Source: Actinomycetota bacterium (GTDB taxonomy: Bacteria > Actinomycetota > Actinomycetes > Propionibacteriales > Propionibacteriaceae). From it: 64,000 bases of DNA. This document shows positions 25,904-34,385 of the stretch, piece by piece (positions within the stretch are counted from its first letter, which is position 1; each line of letters begins with the position of its first letter). The notes under the pieces were generated by a model. That model ran no database searches. It had not been told where the DNA came from and saw nothing but the letters and a program-made list of their open reading frames with translations. Location of the stretch: the NCBI GenBank assembly GCA_020161795.1, contig JAIUOR010000012.1, positions 36,062-100,061 on the forward strand, given 5' to 3'. The position numbers and the translations under genes are program-made.

Positions 25904-26272
25904 ATGAAGGGCTTCAAGGAATTCCTGATGCGGGGCAACCTGATGGATCTGGCGATCGCCGTGATCATCGGCGGTGCGTTCGGCGCGGTCGTCAGCACGT
26001 TCACCGACGTGGTGCTCAGCGTGATCGGCCTGATCGGTGGCAACCCCGACTTCAGCACGGTTCGCCTCGGGCCGATCCTGATCGGCCCGTTCATCAACGC
26101 CGTGGTGTCCTTCGTGATCATCGCCGCGATCGTCTACTTCGGCATCATCAAGCCGCTCGCAGCAATGCAGAACCTCAGGAAGAAGGAAGAGGCCGAGGAA
26201 GCGGCCGCCCCGACCTCCGAGGAGTTGCTCACCGAGATCCGCGACCTGTTGAAGGCACAGTCGAAGAACTGA
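25904..26272 (+). CDS. mscL: Large-conductance mechanosensitive channel MscL
   Basis: A 122-residue channel subunit. The N-terminal amphipathic helix MKGFKEFLMRGN, TM1 (NLMDLAIAVIIGGAFGAVVSTF), a short periplasmic loop, TM2 and a charged C-terminal helix with EELLTEIRDLL are all as expected. It opens on membrane tension to release solutes during osmotic downshock. The start has AAGGAG nine bases upstream. A hairpin at 26284-26310 follows. Confidence 0.97.
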   Translation: MKGFKEFLMRGNLMDLAIAVIIGGAFGAVVSTFTDVVLSVIGLIGGNPDFSTVRLGPILIGPFINAVVSFVIIAAIVYFGIIKPLAAMQNLRKKEEAEEAAAPTSEELLTEIRDLLKAQSKN

Positions 26273-26283
26273 GTCGTCGTGCG

Positions 26284-26316
26284 GTGACCCTGGGTCGCGC
26301 CCGGGGTCACTGTCGT
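26284..26316 (+). terminator. Hairpin after mscL
   Basis: GTGACCC (26284-26290) pairs with GGGTCAC (26304-26310), with an inner GGG/CCC pairing; the run TGTCGTTTCC follows. The downstream gene is convergent. The T-tract is modest, so efficiency is uncertain. Confidence 0.5.
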
Positions 26317-26349
26317 TTCCGTACCGATCCGAAGCCGGGCCGCGTTCGT

Positions 26350-26715
26350 TCAGTAGTGCGGGGGGACGTCGCGGAGCAGGCGCCGCTCGTCCGGGTTCAG
26401 CCGGGTCCGGGTGGTCGGGACGCGGGTCTCGAGCGTGACCAGGTCGAGAAGCGCGCGCGTCCGGCCCAGCGCGGCGTGGAGCTGGGCGGCGCCGCAGCCC
26501 TGTCGCAGCTCGGCCGGAATCGGGTGCGGCCAGGGTTGCTCGGCTTCGATCGTGCCGAGGGCGTGGACGGCGATCCGCTCGGCATCCCAGCCGGCGTCGC
26601 GGAGTTCGGCCACCAGCCGCTGCGGCTCAGGCAGGGCAGGCTCGGTCAGCCCGAGTTCCTCCCCCACCAGCGCGTAGGTGATCGCCGCGTGCCAGCGCGG
26701 AGTGGCGGCGCTCAT
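26350..26715 (-). CDS. Conserved hypothetical protein in operon with UDP-glucose pyrophosphorylase
   Basis: A 121-residue soluble protein that I do not recognise. It is mostly helical by composition, with no signal peptide or membrane segment, and contains several His/Trp residues in the first half (PRWHAAITYALVGEE, PWPHPIP). Its ATG overlaps the stop of the pyrophosphorylase gene (ATGA), so it is probably co-translated with it. A regulatory or accessory role with that enzyme is possible but only guessed. Confidence 0.7.
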   Translation of the reverse strand: MSAATPRWHAAITYALVGEELGLTEPALPEPQRLVAELRDAGWDAERIAVHALGTIEAEQPWPHPIPAELRQGCGAAQLHAALGRTRALLDLVTLETRVPTTRTRLNPDERRLLRDVPPHY

Positions 26716-28067
26716 CGGTAGTGCCGGCGCTCACCCTCGTCGGCCAGCGCGACGTCGCCGATCACCTCTGCCGGGGCGTCGAAGACCCAATCCCCCCGCA
26801 CCACCAGCGAGTCGGCGCGGCGCAGCGAGGGCACCACCGAGACCCGCTCCTCGAAGTCGTCGACCAGCTTGAAGTAGCGGTCGTCCAGGTCGATCCGCGG
26901 GATGTCGGCCACCGCCTCCAGGGTGCCGTCCTGATGCAGGTCGAAGACGTCCGAGCGCAGCAGCATCAGTTCGTTGGTCGTCTTCACCGGCAGGAACCGA
27001 TCCCGGCCCACGGCGATCGCCTGCGCGCCGGCGAACACCTCGATCGCCGAGCCCATCGCGGTCTCGAACTGCACCACCTTCGGCGATGCGGGGTCGGTCG
27101 GGTCGACGTTCTTCTCGTTGCGGATCAGCGGCAGCCCGAGCACACCCGACCGGTCGATCATCGCCTGCCGGACCTGGGCGATGTCGAGCCACAGGTTGTT
27201 GGCATGGAAGTAGGGGTGGCGATGCTCGTCGGTGAAGAACTGCAGCTCGTCGGGCGCGGTCTGGGCGGTGTCGCGCAGGATCAGCTGGCCGTCGCGCTTG
27301 CGGATCGCGAGATGTCCGCCCTTGCGGTCGTTCACCGTCCGCGGGCAGACCTCGGCGGCGTAGGGAGCTCCGGTGGCGGCGAACCAGCCGGCGAGCCGGG
27401 CGTCGGGCGCGGCGCCGAGGTTGTCGCCGTTGGCGACGCTGACGTAGCGGAAGCCGGCATCCAGGAGCGCGTCGAGCACGCCGGAGCCCCACAGCGCCGG
27501 ATACAGGTCGCCGTGGCCGGGCGGGCACCATTCCAGGCTCGGATCGTCCGGCCACTCCACCGGGGTGAAGTCGTCGGCGCGGATCTTCGGCTCGGCGTTC
27601 TGCAGGAAGTCCAGCGGCAGCCCGCCCACCGCCAGGTCGGGGTAGCGGGCCAGGTGGTCCAGGGTGTCGGAGCGGGTGCGGAAGCTGTCCATGAAGAGCA
27701 GCGGGAGCCGGACGCCGTAGGTCCGGCGCGCGTGGCGCACCTGGGCGACGATCAGGTCGAGGAAGTTCTTGCCCTCGCGCACCGGCAGCAGCGACTTCGC
27801 CCGGTCCAGGCCCATCGAGGTGCCGAGGCCGCCATTGAGCTTCAGGATCGCGGTCTGCGCCAGCGCCGCCTGGGCATCGGCATCGCTGATCTCCACCTGG
27901 TCGAGCCGGGCCGGGGCGACCAGCGGGTCGATGGTGTCCTCGCCGATCAATCCGGTGACGCCGGATTCGGCCAGCCGGTAGTAGTGGGTGAAGACATCGA
28001 TCGCCACCGGGTCGACTCCGGCATCGGTCATCTTGCGGGTGGCCAGGGCCAAGCCGTGTTCGCTCAT
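26712..28067 (-). CDS. UTP-glucose-1-phosphate uridylyltransferase (eukaryotic-type UDPGP)
   Basis: A 451-residue enzyme of the eukaryotic/UDPGP type rather than bacterial GalU. The nucleotide-binding loop LKLNGGLGTSMG is at 75-86, followed by AKSLLPV, VANGDNLG and FHANNLWLDI motifs. It makes UDP-glucose for glycogen, trehalose and envelope sugars. TACGAT (28074-28079) lies six bases before the ATG, so the transcript is probably leaderless. Confidence 0.93.
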   Translation of the reverse strand: MSEHGLALATRKMTDAGVDPVAIDVFTHYYRLAESGVTGLIGEDTIDPLVAPARLDQVEISDADAQAALAQTAILKLNGGLGTSMGLDRAKSLLPVREGKNFLDLIVAQVRHARRTYGVRLPLLFMDSFRTRSDTLDHLARYPDLAVGGLPLDFLQNAEPKIRADDFTPVEWPDDPSLEWCPPGHGDLYPALWGSGVLDALLDAGFRYVSVANGDNLGAAPDARLAGWFAATGAPYAAEVCPRTVNDRKGGHLAIRKRDGQLILRDTAQTAPDELQFFTDEHRHPYFHANNLWLDIAQVRQAMIDRSGVLGLPLIRNEKNVDPTDPASPKVVQFETAMGSAIEVFAGAQAIAVGRDRFLPVKTTNELMLLRSDVFDLHQDGTLEAVADIPRIDLDDRYFKLVDDFEERVSVVPSLRRADSLVVRGDWVFDAPAEVIGDVALADEGERRHYR

Positions 28068-28148
28068 GGCCTGATCGTAGGAGATCGGACGGGCGCCGCG
28101 CGCCCCCTGGACGGGCTCGAACGGCCGGTCGGGCGACCTGGAGACATA

Positions 28149-28227
28149 ACGAGAGTGACGCTGATCGAAGGGCCTAAAGCCGTCTACCCACCCCCAGGAG
28201 ACAACATCGACCGCGCGTCACTCTCGT
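28149..28227. repeat. 13-bp perfect inverted repeat bracketing a 53-bp loop
   Basis: ACGAGAGTGACGC (28149-28161) and GCGTCACTCTCGT (28215-28227) are exact inverted copies. The 79-bp unit lies in the 247-bp gap between the helicase and pyrophosphorylase genes. It could fold as a long stem-loop or be a small non-autonomous element; there is no obvious target-site duplication. Confidence 0.6.
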
Positions 28228-28314
28228 ACGAAACCCTACAGGACGGCCCCGCAGGTTTCCAGTTGCCCGGGTAAAACCATCAGTTGGAGACAATCGGGCG
28301 GCCCGGCCTCGCCC

Positions 28315-30837
28315 TCAGCTGTCGAAGCGGCCGAAACCGGTGACGTGCAGGATCAATTCGCCCGCCTCGTCGCAGGCGTCGAGATCCACCTCGGCGGTGA
28401 TCGACCAGTCGTGATTGCCGGAGGGATCGTCGATGATCTGACGCACCTCCCAACGGCGGCCACGCTCGGTCACGAGGTGGAGCACCGGGCCGCGGGCGTC
28501 CGCGCTCAGGCCGATCTCGTCGTGTTCGTCGTAGTACTCCTCCAGGGCGGTGTCCCAGTCGGTGAAGCTCATGGTGCGGAGGGGGTCGTCCGCGTCCAGG
28601 GACAGCAGCGCGTCGATGTCGTCACGGGCGGCGAGCTCGACCCGGCGGAACAGGGCGTTGCGCACCAGCACCCGGAAGGCACGCGGGTTGCCGGTGACCG
28701 GACGCGACGGCGGCGGCGCGTCATCGGTCACCTCACCGCCCGAGAGCCCGGTGAGCCGCGCCCACTCGTCCAGCAGGGAGGAGTCGGTGAGCCGGGTGAC
28801 CTCGCCCAGCCACTCGATCAGGTCCTCCAACTCCTCGGTGCGGGCCGACTCCGGGACGGTCTGCCGCAGCGCGCGGTAGGCGTCCGAGAGGTAGCGCAGC
28901 ACCAGGCCCTCGGAGCGTTGCACCTGATAGAAGGCGACGAACTCACCGAACCCCATGGCGCGCTCGTACATGTCGCGCACCACCGACTTCGGCGAGACCG
29001 GGGTCTCCGCCAGCCAGGGGTGACCGGCCAGCATCACCCGGTAGGCATGCTCCAGCAGTTCGGCCAGCGGACGGGGCCAGGTCACCTCGTCGAGCAGGGT
29101 GAGCCGCTCCTCGTACTCCACCCCGTCGGCCTTGAGTTCGGCGAGCAGTTCGCCCTTGGCCTTGAACTGCTGCTGCAGCAGGATCTGCTTGGGATCCTCC
29201 AGCGTGGATTCGATGATGCTCACCACGTCCAGGGCGTAGGTCGGTGAGGCCTGGTCGAGCAGGTCGAGAGCAGAGAGCGCAAAGGCCGAGAGCGGCTGGT
29301 TGAGCGCGAAGTCGTGCTGCAGGTCGACGTTGAGCGCGTACCGGCGTCCGTTGGGCGTGGGTTCGGGAAGTCGGGTCACCACCCCTGCCGCCAGCAGCGA
29401 GCGGCCCAGCTGCAATGCCCGGCGGTAGAGCCGGCGCCGGGCGGACGGATCGTCGGTGCAGGAGTCGATCAACGCCACCACCGCCGCGACGGTGTCGGTG
29501 TCGCGCTGCAGCAGGTTGAGCAGCAGGGCGTGGGTGATCCGCATCCGGGCCACCAACGGCTCGGGCTCGGCGGTGGTGAGCCGGGCGAAGGTCTCCTCGG
29601 TGAAGTTCACGAACCCCTCGGGAGCCTTCTTGCGTTGCACCTGGCGGCGCTTCTTGGGGTCGTCGCCGGCCTTGGCCAGCGCCTTCTCATTCTCCGCGAC
29701 GTGCTCGGGCGCCTGGCCGACCACGTAGCCGACGGTGTCGAAGCCGGCCCGGCCGGCCCGGCCGGCGATCTGGTGGAACTCGCGTGCCCGCAGGATGCGC
29801 TGCCGGCGTCCGTCGAACTTCGACAGCGACGAGAACAGCACCGTCCGGATCGGGACGTTGATGCCCACGCCGAGGGTGTCGGTGCCGCAGATCACGCTCA
29901 GCAGGCCGCGCTGGGCCAGGGTCTCGACCAGCCGCCGGTAGCGGGGCAGCATCCCGGCGTGGTGGACGGCGATGCCGGAGTTGAGCAGTTTGGCCAGGGT
30001 CTTGCCGAAGCCACCGGCGAACCGGAAGCCCGCCATGGCCTCGACCAGTTCGCGGCGGCGGGAGCGGTCGGCCAGGCCGGAGCTCAGCATCGCCTGCGCC
30101 CGCTCCACTGCGGCCGCCTGAGTGGGATGGACGATGTAGATCGGCGCCTTGTCGGCCCGCAGCAGCAGCTCGATGGTCTCGTGGACGGGGCGCACCGACC
30201 AGTCGTACTCCAGCGGGACGGGGCGCACCGCGTCCCCGATCACGGAGGTGGCCCGCCCGGTACGCGCGGCCAGTGACCGGGCGAGGTGGGTGACGTCGCC
30301 CAGGGTGGCGGACATGATCACGAACTGCGCCTGCGGCAGTTCCACCAGCCCGACCTGCCAGGCCCAGCCGCGGTCCGGGTCGGCGATGAAGTGGAACTCG
30401 TCGGTCACCACCTGGTCGACCTTCGCCTCCCGGCCCTCCCGCAGCGCGATATTGGCCAGGATCTCGGCTGTGCAGCACACGATCGGCGCATCGGCGTTCA
30501 CCGCCGCGTCGCCGGTGACCATACCCACCTTGTCCGCGCCGAAGATCTCGCACAGGGCGAAGAACTTCTCGCTGACCAGGGCCTTGATCGGCGCGGTGTA
30601 GTAGCTGCGGCCGCCGGCGGCCAGGGTCGCGAAGTGCGCGGCGGTGGCGATCAGTGTCTTGCCGGAGCCGGTGGGCGTGGTGACGATGGTGTTCGCCCCG
30701 GTCAGGATGTCGACGATCGCCTCGTCCTGGTGTGGGTACAGCGTCAGGCCGTCGCCACCGGCCCACTCGACGAACGCCTCGTAGAGCGCATCGGGGTCAG
30801 CGGCGCCGGTCTCCGGGATCAGGTCGGTCAGGCGCAT
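28315..30837 (-). CDS. DEAD/DEAH-box helicase with C-terminal DUF3516
   Basis: An 840-residue superfamily 2 helicase. Walker A TPTGSGKT is at 54-61, motif II is DEFH, motif III SAT, and motif VI QIAGRAGRAG, as in Ski2/Mtr4-like helicases. The second half matches the actinobacterial DUF3516 arrangement. It probably remodels RNA in turnover or ribosome assembly; the specific role in actinobacteria is not established. It is a single gene, with repeats on both sides. Confidence 0.93.
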   Translation of the reverse strand: MRLTDLIPETGAADPDALYEAFVEWAGGDGLTLYPHQDEAIVDILTGANTIVTTPTGSGKTLIATAAHFATLAAGGRSYYTAPIKALVSEKFFALCEIFGADKVGMVTGDAAVNADAPIVCCTAEILANIALREGREAKVDQVVTDEFHFIADPDRGWAWQVGLVELPQAQFVIMSATLGDVTHLARSLAARTGRATSVIGDAVRPVPLEYDWSVRPVHETIELLLRADKAPIYIVHPTQAAAVERAQAMLSSGLADRSRRRELVEAMAGFRFAGGFGKTLAKLLNSGIAVHHAGMLPRYRRLVETLAQRGLLSVICGTDTLGVGINVPIRTVLFSSLSKFDGRRQRILRAREFHQIAGRAGRAGFDTVGYVVGQAPEHVAENEKALAKAGDDPKKRRQVQRKKAPEGFVNFTEETFARLTTAEPEPLVARMRITHALLLNLLQRDTDTVAAVVALIDSCTDDPSARRRLYRRALQLGRSLLAAGVVTRLPEPTPNGRRYALNVDLQHDFALNQPLSAFALSALDLLDQASPTYALDVVSIIESTLEDPKQILLQQQFKAKGELLAELKADGVEYEERLTLLDEVTWPRPLAELLEHAYRVMLAGHPWLAETPVSPKSVVRDMYERAMGFGEFVAFYQVQRSEGLVLRYLSDAYRALRQTVPESARTEELEDLIEWLGEVTRLTDSSLLDEWARLTGLSGGEVTDDAPPPSRPVTGNPRAFRVLVRNALFRRVELAARDDIDALLSLDADDPLRTMSFTDWDTALEEYYDEHDEIGLSADARGPVLHLVTERGRRWEVRQIIDDPSGNHDWSITAEVDLDACDEAGELILHVTGFGRFDS

Positions 30838-30905
30838 CGTCCGCCCATCGTCCCACCCGGCTCGGCCCTTGGCCGAATCCGGGGCCGAACCGAATCCCCA
30901 ACCGT

Positions 30906-31021
30906 CGAGGGCCAGCCTTGACCGTCGAAGGCCAGGCTTGTGGGCTGGCCCTCAGCGCGTAAGGCTGGCCCTCGGCGTCCGGTGGGCCGATCGGCTGCGG
31001 GATCCCCGCCTTCGCGGGGAT
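30906..31021. repeat. Intergenic inverted repeats and REP-like hairpin
   Basis: CGAGGGCCAGCCTT (30906-30919) is exactly inverted as AAGGCTGGCCCTCG (30961-30974), and related GGCCAGGCTTGTGGGCTGGCC lies between. Further on, ATCCCCGC-CTTC-GCGGGGAT (31002-31021) is a perfect 8-bp stem with a tetraloop, of the kind often repeated in bacterial intergenic DNA. It lies behind the DoxX gene and before the helicase. Confidence 0.6.
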
Positions 31022-31061
31022 GACCGGAGGCCGGGGGACGAGATGACGGGAAGGAACGGGG

Positions 31062-31442
31062 TCAGATCCCGAACGGCACCGGACCGAGCCGGCAGATCGC
31101 AACGAACAGGGTCAGCGCGAGCAGGACGAGGTTCTTGCCGAGTTGGGCGTACTCGTTGCGGCGGATGTGGACAACGATCGCACCGGCCATCACCAGCGCC
31201 AGGCCAAAAGCCGAGAGCGGAACCAGGATCGGCAGCACGCCCGTGAGCCCCGGCAGGATGAGGCCGACCGCGGCAGCAATCTCCAGTGCGCCGAGGGCGC
31301 GGACGCAGGGCGCGGAGAAGTCCTCGACGAACTCCATCCCGATCGCCTTGAGTTCGGCCTGACTACGGGTGAGCTGGGCCAGCCCGGCGAGCAGAAAGAC
31401 GATCGCCACCAGAATGGTCACAATCCACACCACAATGCCCAC
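31062..31442 (-). CDS. DoxX-family membrane protein
   Basis: A 126-residue protein with four membrane helices and the DoxX pattern (LAGLAQLTRS, ALGALEIAAAVGLILPG). The family occurs in membrane redox and thiol-stress contexts, but its role here is unknown. The GTG at 31442 has AAGGAGGTG seven bases upstream; the longer frame to 31595 is rejected. An orphan LacI-like operator lies about 130 bp upstream. Confidence 0.88.
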   Translation of the reverse strand: MGIVVWIVTILVAIVFLLAGLAQLTRSQAELKAIGMEFVEDFSAPCVRALGALEIAAAVGLILPGLTGVLPILVPLSAFGLALVMAGAIVVHIRRNEYAQLGKNLVLLALTLFVAICRLGPVPFGI

Positions 31443-31570
31443 GCACACACCTCCTTGCAGTGCCTCAGAGACCATAAGCAGAATCACCAAGCGGTGCAAA
31501 TCAGAACCGCTGACTGCCGCAGATCCGGCCCCCAACAGGGACAGCCTTTCATTCCGGCCTGTGAACGCGC

Positions 31571-31586
31571 TGTGAAAGCGCTCCCA
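31571..31586. promoter_or_regulatory. LacI-family-like operator, orphan
   Basis: TGTGAAAGCGCTCCCA reads on the other strand as TGGGAGCGCTTTCACA. Its first ten bases equal those of the CebR box known in Streptomyces (TGGGAGCGCTCCCA). A partial copy, TGTGAACGCGC, abuts it at 31560-31570. It lies upstream of the DoxX gene; no sugar gene is adjacent. Confidence 0.35.
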
Positions 31587-31670
31587 AAGCGCCACCAGGG
31601 TGCACCCCCAGGCCCGTCGGTCAGATCGACCGGTGACGACGGCGGCACCATCGAGGTCCCGCCGGTCGCC

Positions 31671-33803
31671 TCACCGCAGGCGCTGGGTCAGGAAGCTCCA
31701 GGCCAGGGCGGCCATGTGGGCGGCCTGGGCGTTCGTCGCCGCGCCGCCGTGTCCGCCTTCGATGTTCTCGTAGTAGGTGACGTCCTTGCCGCTATCCAGC
31801 ATCAGGGCGGCCAGCTTGCGGGCGTGGCCGGGATGCACCCGGTCGTCCTTGGTCGAGGTGGTGAAGAGCACCGGCGGGTACGTGCGCGCGGCATCGAACA
31901 GGTGGTAGGGCGAGAAGGTCCGCAGATGTTCCCACTGCGCGGGATCGTCCGGGTCGCCGTACTCGGCCATCCACGACGCACCGGCGAGCAGGTGGCTGTA
32001 CCGCTTCATGTCGAGCAGGGGCACCTGCACCACGATCGCGCCGAACCTGTCGGGGTACTGGGTGAGCATGTTGCCCATCAGCAGGCCGCCATTGGAGCCG
32101 CCCTGGGCGCCCAGTCGTTCCGGCACGGTGACACCGGTCGTCACCAGGTCGGTGGCCACCGCTGCGAAATCCTCGAAGGCGCGGTGCCGGTTCTCCTGCA
32201 GGGCGGCCTGATGCCACGCCGGGCCGTACTCGCCCCCGCCCCGGATGTTGGCCACGACGTAGACGCCGCCACGGGCCAGCCAGGCCCTTCCCACCGCACC
32301 GGAGTAGCCGGGGGTGAGGGAGATCTCGAAGCCGCCGTAGCCGTAGAGCAGGGTCGGCGCTGGCTCGGCGCCGGGTTCGGGATGCAGTTGCGCGGCGTCC
32401 CCGACGATGAAGTAGGGCACCCGGGTGCCGTCGGCCGAGGTCGTGAAGCGCTGTTCCGCGACCAGTCCGGTGGCATCGAAGAAGGCCGGGGCGGCCTTGA
32501 GACGCTCGACCTCGCCCGGTTCGGCGCCGGGGCCCGCCACCCGGGCCAGCGAGAGGGTGGAGGGGGTGAGGTAGCCGGTGGTGACCACCCAGATGTCGTC
32601 GGATTCCACCGGATCGACCGCGCCCACCCCGATCGCCAGCACGCCGGGTTCGGCCGGGAACTCCGAACGGACCCACTCCCCCACGCCGTCGGCCGGCGGG
32701 GTGAGCACGTGCAGCCGGTTCTTGACGTCGTCCAGCACGTTGAGCACGGCGTGATGCCTCGTCCAGGCCAGGCCCGCCAGCGACGTGGTGGCGGTCGGCG
32801 CGAAGAGGGTGGTGAACGCCCGGGAGCCGGCCAGGAAGTCGTCGGCGTGGATGGCCAGCAGAGAACCCGAGCGGTGCTCGACACCGGCCACCGTCCAGTC
32901 CTCGCGCAGATCGACCAGCAGCCATTCCCGGTGGAAGCCGACCTCTGCCGAATCCGGCACCTCCAGCCGGACGAGTCGCTGGTCGGCGGTGCCCAGCCCG
33001 GTCACGAGGTAGGCGTGCGAGGTGTAGAAGGTGATGGCCCGGTGCACGAACGTCCGCTCGAAGCCGGGGACGCGGCTGTGGCGGCCGGTGACCAGCACGT
33101 CGCCCGGCTCGCCCTCGAAGACCGGGATCGCCTCGGCCAGCGGGGTGCCGCGGCGCCACAGCCGCACCGTCCGCGGGTAGCCGGAGGTGGTCATCGTCCC
33201 TTCTCCGAAGTCGGTGCCCACCAGCACGGTGTCGGCATCCACCCAGGACAGATCCCCCTTGGCCGCCGGGCGGACGAAGCCGCCCTCCTCGGCCGGGACG
33301 AACCGCTTCTCGACCAGGTCGAACTCGCGGGTGACGTCGGTGTCCGAGCCGCCGGGCGAGAGCGAGACCAGCGCCCGGCGCCAGGGCTGGCCCGGCTCGG
33401 GACGCAATGCCGCGGCACCGTGCCAGACCCAGCTGGCATCCTCGGCCGCGTTCAGCGCGTCGAGGTCGAGCACGGTCTCCCACTCCGGCGCATCGGTGCG
33501 GTAGGAGTCCAGCGTCGTCCGCCGCCAGAGGCCGCGCTCGTGGGCCGCATCGCGCCAGAAGTTGTAGTACCGGTCGCCGCGTCGGGTGACGTCGGGGATC
33601 CGGTCGTCGGAGTCCAGCACCTCCAGGATCGCCTGTTCCAGGCCGGCGAAGCCCGTGTCACTGCCGAGCGTCGCCGCGGTCTGAGCGTTGCGTTCCCGCA
33701 CCCAGGCCAGTGCGTCCGCGCCTTCCACCTCCTCCAACCAGCCGAACGGATCGGCAGCGGTGGAATCGAGCGGGGTGGACACGGCATTGGGATCGGCGCT
33801 CAT
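31671..33803 (-). CDS. Prolyl oligopeptidase family serine peptidase (S9A)
   Basis: A 710-residue enzyme. The N-terminal two-thirds forms a beta-propeller that gates the active site; the C-terminal alpha/beta-hydrolase has the triad motifs GGSNGG (Ser), DDRVHP (Asp) and GGHGG (His). No signal peptide is present, so it cleaves short proline-containing peptides in the cytoplasm. The ATG at 33803 is preceded by TAGGGT (33811-33816) and seven bases, suggesting a leaderless transcript; the upstream in-frame extension is rejected. Confidence 0.95.
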   Translation of the reverse strand: MSADPNAVSTPLDSTAADPFGWLEEVEGADALAWVRERNAQTAATLGSDTGFAGLEQAILEVLDSDDRIPDVTRRGDRYYNFWRDAAHERGLWRRTTLDSYRTDAPEWETVLDLDALNAAEDASWVWHGAAALRPEPGQPWRRALVSLSPGGSDTDVTREFDLVEKRFVPAEEGGFVRPAAKGDLSWVDADTVLVGTDFGEGTMTTSGYPRTVRLWRRGTPLAEAIPVFEGEPGDVLVTGRHSRVPGFERTFVHRAITFYTSHAYLVTGLGTADQRLVRLEVPDSAEVGFHREWLLVDLREDWTVAGVEHRSGSLLAIHADDFLAGSRAFTTLFAPTATTSLAGLAWTRHHAVLNVLDDVKNRLHVLTPPADGVGEWVRSEFPAEPGVLAIGVGAVDPVESDDIWVVTTGYLTPSTLSLARVAGPGAEPGEVERLKAAPAFFDATGLVAEQRFTTSADGTRVPYFIVGDAAQLHPEPGAEPAPTLLYGYGGFEISLTPGYSGAVGRAWLARGGVYVVANIRGGGEYGPAWHQAALQENRHRAFEDFAAVATDLVTTGVTVPERLGAQGGSNGGLLMGNMLTQYPDRFGAIVVQVPLLDMKRYSHLLAGASWMAEYGDPDDPAQWEHLRTFSPYHLFDAARTYPPVLFTTSTKDDRVHPGHARKLAALMLDSGKDVTYYENIEGGHGGAATNAQAAHMAALAWSFLTQRLR

Positions 33804-33923
33804 GCCCGCGACCCTACCGGCCCCGCCCAACCGCCTGCTGGCCCTTTCCCACGCTCCGCGACACCGCCGTTCTGCCACCGGCCATCGGTGGGCGCGACGG
33901 GCGAGACGGAGTACGGTCTGCCC

Positions 33924-34385
33924 ATGCAGATCGCCGATTCCGGACGCTGGGTCCGCATTGCGCACTGGGTGCTGGCCGTCGCGCTGCCGGCCTTCGTGGT
34001 GGTCGGACGCGGGCTGGTGGGCGCCGAGCTGGGCTGGATGGCGGTGGTCGGGATCGTGTACGCCGTGCCGACGCTCCTGCTGATGCTCGTGCCGCCCGTG
34101 GTCACCCTGTTCGACCGGACGGCCCGCGCCGCGCGCAGCGTCCGGCACCACTACCTCGCCGCCTGCCGGGTGCTCTGGAGCGCGCTGCTGCTGGCCGGTC
34201 TCACCATTCCCGATTCGGGTGACAGCGGCCATCTGCGTTCGGCCCTGTCGCGATGGACCGGTCTTCCCTACGAGGTCTCGGAGGTGCTGTTCTACGTCGC
34301 GATGGCGGCCGCCGTGATCGGGTGGGCGTTCAGCCTGGCGGCGGCCGGCTCCGGAGCGATGCTCTCCCGCAGAGAGGCCCGATGA
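33924..34385 (+). CDS. Conserved hypothetical membrane protein
   Basis: A 153-residue protein with about four membrane helices (about 10-30, 35-55, 75-95, 125-145) and a short basic tail. I do not recognise a family. TACGGT (33912-33917) lies six bases before the ATG, indicating a leaderless start. The stop overlaps the aminotransferase start (ATGA), so the two are co-transcribed; the functional link is unknown. Confidence 0.8.
   Translation: MQIADSGRWVRIAHWVLAVALPAFVVVGRGLVGAELGWMAVVGIVYAVPTLLLMLVPPVVTLFDRTARAARSVRHHYLAACRVLWSALLLAGLTIPDSGDSGHLRSALSRWTGLPYEVSEVLFYVAMAAAVIGWAFSLAAAGSGAMLSRREAR

Noticed and set aside
26721..28274. A plus-strand frame of 517 codons opposite the UDP-glucose pyrophosphorylase
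   Set aside because: The minus-strand protein has clear family motifs; this frame shows none and is rich in Gly, Arg, His and Val as expected for an antisense frame.
31143..34385. A plus-strand open frame of 1080 codons
   Set aside because: It runs antisense across the DoxX and prolyl oligopeptidase genes and has the His/Arg/Gly-rich composition of a high-GC shadow frame. Only its last 154 codons, from 33924, form a real gene.
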